Source: Alistipes senegalensis JC50
Lineage (GTDB): Bacteria; Bacteroidota; Bacteroidia; Bacteroidales; Rikenellaceae
Length of the DNA stretch: 64,000 nucleotides
Direction: 5' to 3'
Assembly: GCF_025145645.1 (NCBI RefSeq)
Contig: NZ_CP102252.1
Location: 620,001-684,000 of the forward strand
Shown: positions 60,201 through 64,000 of the stretch, piece by piece
How positions within the stretch are numbered: the first letter of the stretch is position 1
How the letters are laid out: every line of letters begins with the position of its first letter
Made by a program: the position numbers and the translations under genes
The notes under the pieces: generated by a model
The model's database searches: none
What the model was told of the DNA's origin: nothing
The model's input: only the letters and a program-made list of their open reading frames with translations

Positions 60201-61739
60201 CTATTCTTTCGGGGCGGGAAATGTCCGCATCTTGCCTTCGAGACGCGGATAGCTCTCCCATATTTCGGGGTCGGCGCCCACGCGCGGATCGCCGGTTTCG
60301 GTGAGCCGCATTTGCAGCCGTGAACGCAGGCGTTCGAAGATGTCCGAATAATGGGGATCGTCGGCTACGTTGTGCAGGCAGCGGGCATCGCTTTTCAGGT
60401 TGTAGAGTTCGAATTCGGGGCGCCGGGCCACGGCGGCATCGAAATAGGATTTCACCTGCGGATTCTCGCGGTTGTCGATCAGATAATCCTTCGACGGGGC
60501 TGCGTCGATGTCGTAGTAGGCGCCGTGCATCGCCGCCGGTCGACCTTTTTTATCAAGCGCCTGCGGATCGCCTGCCGGCCAGCGCTCGGGATGGAAATTG
60601 CGCACCAGCAGGTAGTTGCCCGACCGGATGCTGCGCACCGGATAGCCCAGATTGTCGTAGCGTGAACAGGAATGGCGTTCGCGTCCGGCGTAAACCGCTT
60701 CGGAACTGTATTCCGCGTCTCGGCCTTCGAGCAGCGGCAGCAGGCTTTCGCCGACCAGTACGCTGTCGGCACCGTAGGTTACGCCCGAGGCTTCGAGCAG
60801 CGTCGGGAATACGTCCACCAGGCTCACCAGCGATTCGACGACCTGCCGCGGCCGGATGCGTTCGCCCCAGCAGACGGCCAGCGGCACGTGCAGTCCGGCG
60901 TCGTAGCAGTTGGCCTTGGCGTGCGGAAACGACATGCCGTTGTCTGCCGTGACGATGACGATGGTGCGGTCCAGTTCGCCGCGGCGTTCCAGCTCTTCGA
61001 GGCAGGAGCCGAGGTGTCGATCGAACCACTCGATCTCGACGGCGTAGTCGAGGATGTCGCCGCGGACCGGATCGGCATCGGGCAGGAATCCCGGGACCTC
61101 GGCTTCGTCGAGCACGTGTCCGGCTTTCACCCACGAGGCGTTTTCGTAAGGACGGTGGGGTTCGTGGGTCCCGAGCCAGAAGCAGAACGGTGCTCCTTCG
61201 GGGCGTTCGGCGAGGAACTTGCGGAAATTGGCCGCGTAGTCGATCTTCGAAATGCCGCTGTAAGGCGGGTCGAGACGGCACTCGTTATATTCGGGACCTG
61301 CCGGATTGTGTTTCCGTCCGGAAACCGCCCAGTCGCCGGGCCCCCAGCCTTTGCCCGTATAGCCGACGTGGTACCCGGCTTCGCGGAAAACGTCGGGATA
61401 ACACGTGTAACGCGCCGGGAACGAACTGGCATGCGTTCCGGCCTCCTCGATCTGCCAGGGATAGAGTCCCGTCAGAATGCTGGCCCGCGAAGGGCTGCTG
61501 CCGGGTGAGGTAACATAGGCGTTGTTGAACAGCGCCCCGTGGCCGGCGACATAGTCGAAACCGGGAGTCGAGACCGTTTTGCATCCGTAGGCCGAGGCGT
61601 AGGGCCACGATTGGTCGTCGGCGATGACGAAAAGGATGTTGGGACGCGTGTCGGACGTGTCGGTGCAGCCGCCCGACAAGGCAGCCAGCGGGGTCAGTCC
61701 CGCGACGCAGAGAAAGCGTTTATGCAGGTCGGTTTTCAT
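60201..61739 (-). CDS. Serine-type sulfatase lipoprotein, sulfamidase-like (sulfatase 1)
   Basis: The 512 residues start with a lipoprotein signal (LAALSGGC, lipidated Cys25), so the enzyme is anchored in a membrane. The formylglycine site is Ser81-Ser-Pro-Ser-Arg85 (PGSSPSRASILTGLYPWQ). The segments ILFVIADDQSWPYASAYG, FWLGTHEPHRPYE and IVTADNGMSFPHAKANCYD resemble heparan N-sulfatase-type S1 enzymes, though the substrate remains open. The ATG overlaps the stop of the GH2 gene (ATGA). Confidence 0.94.
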   Translation of the reverse strand: MKTDLHKRFLCVAGLTPLAALSGGCTDTSDTRPNILFVIADDQSWPYASAYGCKTVSTPGFDYVAGHGALFNNAYVTSPGSSPSRASILTGLYPWQIEEAGTHASSFPARYTCYPDVFREAGYHVGYTGKGWGPGDWAVSGRKHNPAGPEYNECRLDPPYSGISKIDYAANFRKFLAERPEGAPFCFWLGTHEPHRPYENASWVKAGHVLDEAEVPGFLPDADPVRGDILDYAVEIEWFDRHLGSCLEELERRGELDRTIVIVTADNGMSFPHAKANCYDAGLHVPLAVCWGERIRPRQVVESLVSLVDVFPTLLEASGVTYGADSVLVGESLLPLLEGRDAEYSSEAVYAGRERHSCSRYDNLGYPVRSIRSGNYLLVRNFHPERWPAGDPQALDKKGRPAAMHGAYYDIDAAPSKDYLIDNRENPQVKSYFDAAVARRPEFELYNLKSDARCLHNVADDPHYSDIFERLRSRLQMRLTETGDPRVGADPEIWESYPRLEGKMRTFPAPKE

Positions 61740-64000
61740 AGTTCGTTCAGATTGCGGGGTATGGCCAGCGGGCGGTCGAAACGGAACGCGTAACCGTCGC
61801 CGTTGCGAACAACCGAAGGGTTGATACGGGTGAGGTAATCCATTACACGGCGCCGTTCGGCGGGGGCGAAGTCCGTGAATTCGGGATGCAGCAGTTCCAC
61901 GGCCCGTTCCACCGATGCGGCGACAGCCGAATACCGGTAGGTCGTGTTGCCGTATTGCAGGGGTGCGGGCTGTGTCGAACGTTCGGGATTGCGCACGTAG
62001 ACGATGTCGAGACCGTCGGGGATTGCGTCGATCAGGCGGATCGTCTTGCCGATGTCGGTCGTGCGGCCGCGGACCAGCATCCGGTCGGCGTAATAGCTTT
62101 TAAGCTCTTCGGTGTAGGCCGGGTGGAAATGACGGTTTTCGATCGAGCGCGAAAGCATCCGCAAATCGTTGTAAGTCCGGGCGATGAAATTGTAGTCGTC
62201 TTCGGTCAGTTCGCCACGGGTGTTTTCGATGTAAACGGTCAGTTTTTTCACGAGGCATTTGAATTCGACGCTCTTTTTGTCGATCTGCGGATTCCGTGCG
62301 AGGACGAACTCTTTCATCTGCCGGGCATACTCTTCCTTCGACGCTGCTTCGATCTGCTCGGGTGCGAAGATCGGTCGCATCTCTTCGATATACTCCACGA
62401 CCTCGCGGAAAGCCGTGTCACGCCGTATCTTCGTGCGTCCTTCGTCCGAAAGGCGCGGTTCGAAGATGCCGTCCGCAGTCTTCTCCTTCACGGCGTGCGT
62501 GCGGATCGTGACTCTGCCAGATGCAAGTCCGGGCGACGAGACCGTCACCGTGATCCGTCCCGGGCGAGCCGTGGAGCGCACGACGTTCGGCACGGGGGCT
62601 GTCACATATCCGGTTCCTTCGTCCGAAAGCGTCTTGTCGATGTCGCTCGTGTAGAGCGGGCAGCCGACCAGCGTACCCTCTCCTTCGACGTTCCATGCGA
62701 GCGGTCCGGAAAAACCCTGCACGGGGTTGCCGTCGGCATCGACCACCTCGGCCGTGACAATGTCCAGTCCGCTGCGGTCGGCGGGAATTCTGCCCCGGAG
62801 GGCCGTCAGCACGATGGCTGCGGGTTCGCCGGCCATCACGACCCGGCATTCCCGGCTCTCCTTGCCGTGTGTGGCTACCGCCCGGAGCGTTCCGGGAACG
62901 ATCTCCACGTCGGGAAACTCCACCGTGAAGAAATTCTCTTTGGACGGATGCCGTACTCCGAGACTGCGGTTGCCGGAAAACAACTCTACGCGTTCGCAGT
63001 TGCTGTCCACGCGGATCGTGCGGCGTTGTCCGAGGTATTTGCGCTGCCAATAGTGGGGATGGACGAAGACCATCGGCTCCGGGAGGTAATTGGCCTGCCA
63101 GAGATAATACATATATTTGGGAATACGGTAGAGGTCCACCCATCCCTTATAATTGATGTTTTTCAGCGGGGCATCCTTGTAGATGCGGTCGCAACCGTGG
63201 TCGGCGTAGAGCCATCCTACCACCTGGCCGTCGATGCGGCCGCGGATGCTGCCGTCGGCGACGCGCGCCATCGTGTGCTGCCATTCCTCGGTACCGGCCA
63301 GCTGGCCGCTCTTGGCGACGGCGGCGTTGTTTTTCGGTTCGAGGTTTTTCACGTCCGTATCGGTCCAGCCGCGAATGGTCACGCGCAGGAGGTTTTCCAT
63401 GTCGAGGTTCGAGGCGTGGTGCGTCACGTAGTCGCCGTAATTCTCGGCCTTGCGTTCATGGATCAGGCGTGTGGAGTCCTCCTCGCGGGTCCAGCGGGAG
63501 TCCGCGGCGTTCGAGGTTTCGTTGCCGACGCTCCAAAGGAAAATAGAGGGGTGGTTCCGGTCGCGGCGTACCATTTCGCGCATGTTGTGTTCCTGCACCT
63601 CGCGGTCGAAATCGATGGCCTTGTTGTTGGGAACCTCCTCGACGGTGATGATGCCGTGACGGTCGTTGAAGTCGTAGACCGCCGGCATGTGCGGATAGTG
63701 GGCCGTACGCATGAAATTGGTGTTCATGCCGTAGCGGATGTCCAGCATATCGCGTTCGGTAAGCCACTGCGGCATGGCGTCGCCCAGCCACGGGAACTCC
63801 TGATGACGGTTGGTGCCGTGGATATGGATTTTCTTTCCGTTGACCGAGAGCGTATTGTCATCGTAATTCCACGAAAACCAGCGGAAGCCCAGCGGCGTAT
63901 GGTAGGTATCCAGCAGCCGGCCTGCGGTGTCGCGTATTTCGCTGTAAATATGGTAGAGGTAGGGAGATTCGGGGCTCCATAGCCGCGGAGTGCGGAGCGT
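61736..64000 (-). CDS. GH2 beta-galactosidase-like enzyme, 5' end outside window
   Basis: The last 754 residues are visible; the N-terminal sugar-binding domain is mostly beyond the right edge. The Ig-like domain end and TIM barrel start are seen (LSVNGKKIHIHGTNRHQEFP, NTNFMRTAHYPHMPAVYDF). The acid/base Glu lies in FLWSVGNETSNA, and GTEEWQH is a candidate site for the nucleophile. The barrel is followed by an Ig-like domain (DADGNPVQGFSGPLAWNVEG) and a helical C-terminal region of about 230 residues that was not recognised. It is the first visible gene of the sulfatase locus and overlaps sulfatase 1 by 4 bp. The sugar specificity is not determined. Confidence 0.92.
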   Translation of the reverse strand, partial: TLRTPRLWSPESPYLYHIYSEIRDTAGRLLDTYHTPLGFRWFSWNYDDNTLSVNGKKIHIHGTNRHQEFPWLGDAMPQWLTERDMLDIRYGMNTNFMRTAHYPHMPAVYDFNDRHGIITVEEVPNNKAIDFDREVQEHNMREMVRRDRNHPSIFLWSVGNETSNAADSRWTREEDSTRLIHERKAENYGDYVTHHASNLDMENLLRVTIRGWTDTDVKNLEPKNNAAVAKSGQLAGTEEWQHTMARVADGSIRGRIDGQVVGWLYADHGCDRIYKDAPLKNINYKGWVDLYRIPKYMYYLWQANYLPEPMVFVHPHYWQRKYLGQRRTIRVDSNCERVELFSGNRSLGVRHPSKENFFTVEFPDVEIVPGTLRAVATHGKESRECRVVMAGEPAAIVLTALRGRIPADRSGLDIVTAEVVDADGNPVQGFSGPLAWNVEGEGTLVGCPLYTSDIDKTLSDEGTGYVTAPVPNVVRSTARPGRITVTVSSPGLASGRVTIRTHAVKEKTADGIFEPRLSDEGRTKIRRDTAFREVVEYIEEMRPIFAPEQIEAASKEEYARQMKEFVLARNPQIDKKSVEFKCLVKKLTVYIENTRGELTEDDYNFIARTYNDLRMLSRSIENRHFHPAYTEELKSYYADRMLVRGRTTDIGKTIRLIDAIPDGLDIVYVRNPERSTQPAPLQYGNTTYRYSAVAASVERAVELLHPEFTDFAPAERRRVMDYLTRINPSVVRNGDGYAFRFDRPLAIPRNLNEL

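Noticed and set aside
1..64000. CRISPR arrays, tRNA or rRNA genes, prophage or conjugative element
   Set aside because: No regularly spaced direct repeats, no tRNA-like cloverleaf with TTCGA arm in the intergenic gaps, and no integrase, capsid, mob or tra genes were seen.

Overview
The window looks like the chromosome of a high-GC member of the Bacteroidota, most likely Alistipes or another Rikenellaceae genus. The evidence is a SusC-type receptor, two further TonB-dependent receptors, serine-type sulfatases, and repeated use of the Bacteroidota promoter pattern TTTG-N19-21-TAnnTTTG upstream of genes. The genus is an inference; the phylum is well supported. No tRNA, rRNA, CRISPR array, integrase or intact insertion sequence was recognised.

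Layout. 1-6.6 kb (minus strand): the N-terminal 808 residues of a SusC/RagA-like receptor cut by the window edge, a degenerate PAP2-like membrane protein, rpoN and asnS. 6.65-7.03 kb: a block of degenerate tandem repeats, each carrying a promoter-like core. 7.05-17.8 kb (plus strand): a truncated GH2-like protein, a putative secreted HExxH metallopeptidase, rlmH, a LuxR-type regulator, a TonB receptor with a small lipoprotein, nadC, an LTA-synthase-like transferase and a DUF2156-GNAT fusion, ended by a strong shared terminator.

17.8-42.3 kb (minus strand) is the core of the window: one nearly uninterrupted run of de novo nucleotide synthesis genes. In transcription order it reads pyrC-carA-carB-pyrK-pyrD-pyrF-grx-pyrE-pyrB, then purE-purK-purL-purC-purF-purM-purN-purH-purD, a small membrane protein and folD. 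All steps to UMP are present, and all steps to IMP except PurB. FolD supplies the one-carbon donor for PurN and PurH. Two leader regions stand out. Upstream of pyrC there is a promoter, a 35-codon leader peptide with a U-rich end, and an intrinsic terminator whose 5' arm contains the leader stop codon; this is the layout of UTP-sensing attenuation known from enterobacterial pyrBI. Upstream of purE there is a promoter, a possible 47-codon ORF and several hairpins. PyrB is fused to the zinc domain of PyrI without the allosteric domain.

42.7-48.8 kb: a DeoR regulator, a GlpT-type organophosphate transporter and a glycerol-1-phosphate dehydrogenase (AraM/EgsA) face a secreted purple-acid-phosphatase-like enzyme and a HAD-IIA phosphatase (AraL/NagD type). 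Together they suggest use of a phosphoglycerol compound. 48.8-50 kb: low coding density with a frameshifted OmpA-family remnant. 50-64 kb (minus strand): a sulfated-glycan locus transcribed right to left: GH2, three serine-type sulfatases, a GH28-GH2-PepSY-like fusion and a TonB receptor of the Xanthomonas/Caulobacter type. Most of these genes overlap or are separated by a few bases.

Several small dispersed repeats lie between genes: a ~105-bp inverted repeat in three copies, and a hairpin family with a TAAGA/TGAGA-like loop placed just 3' of genes.
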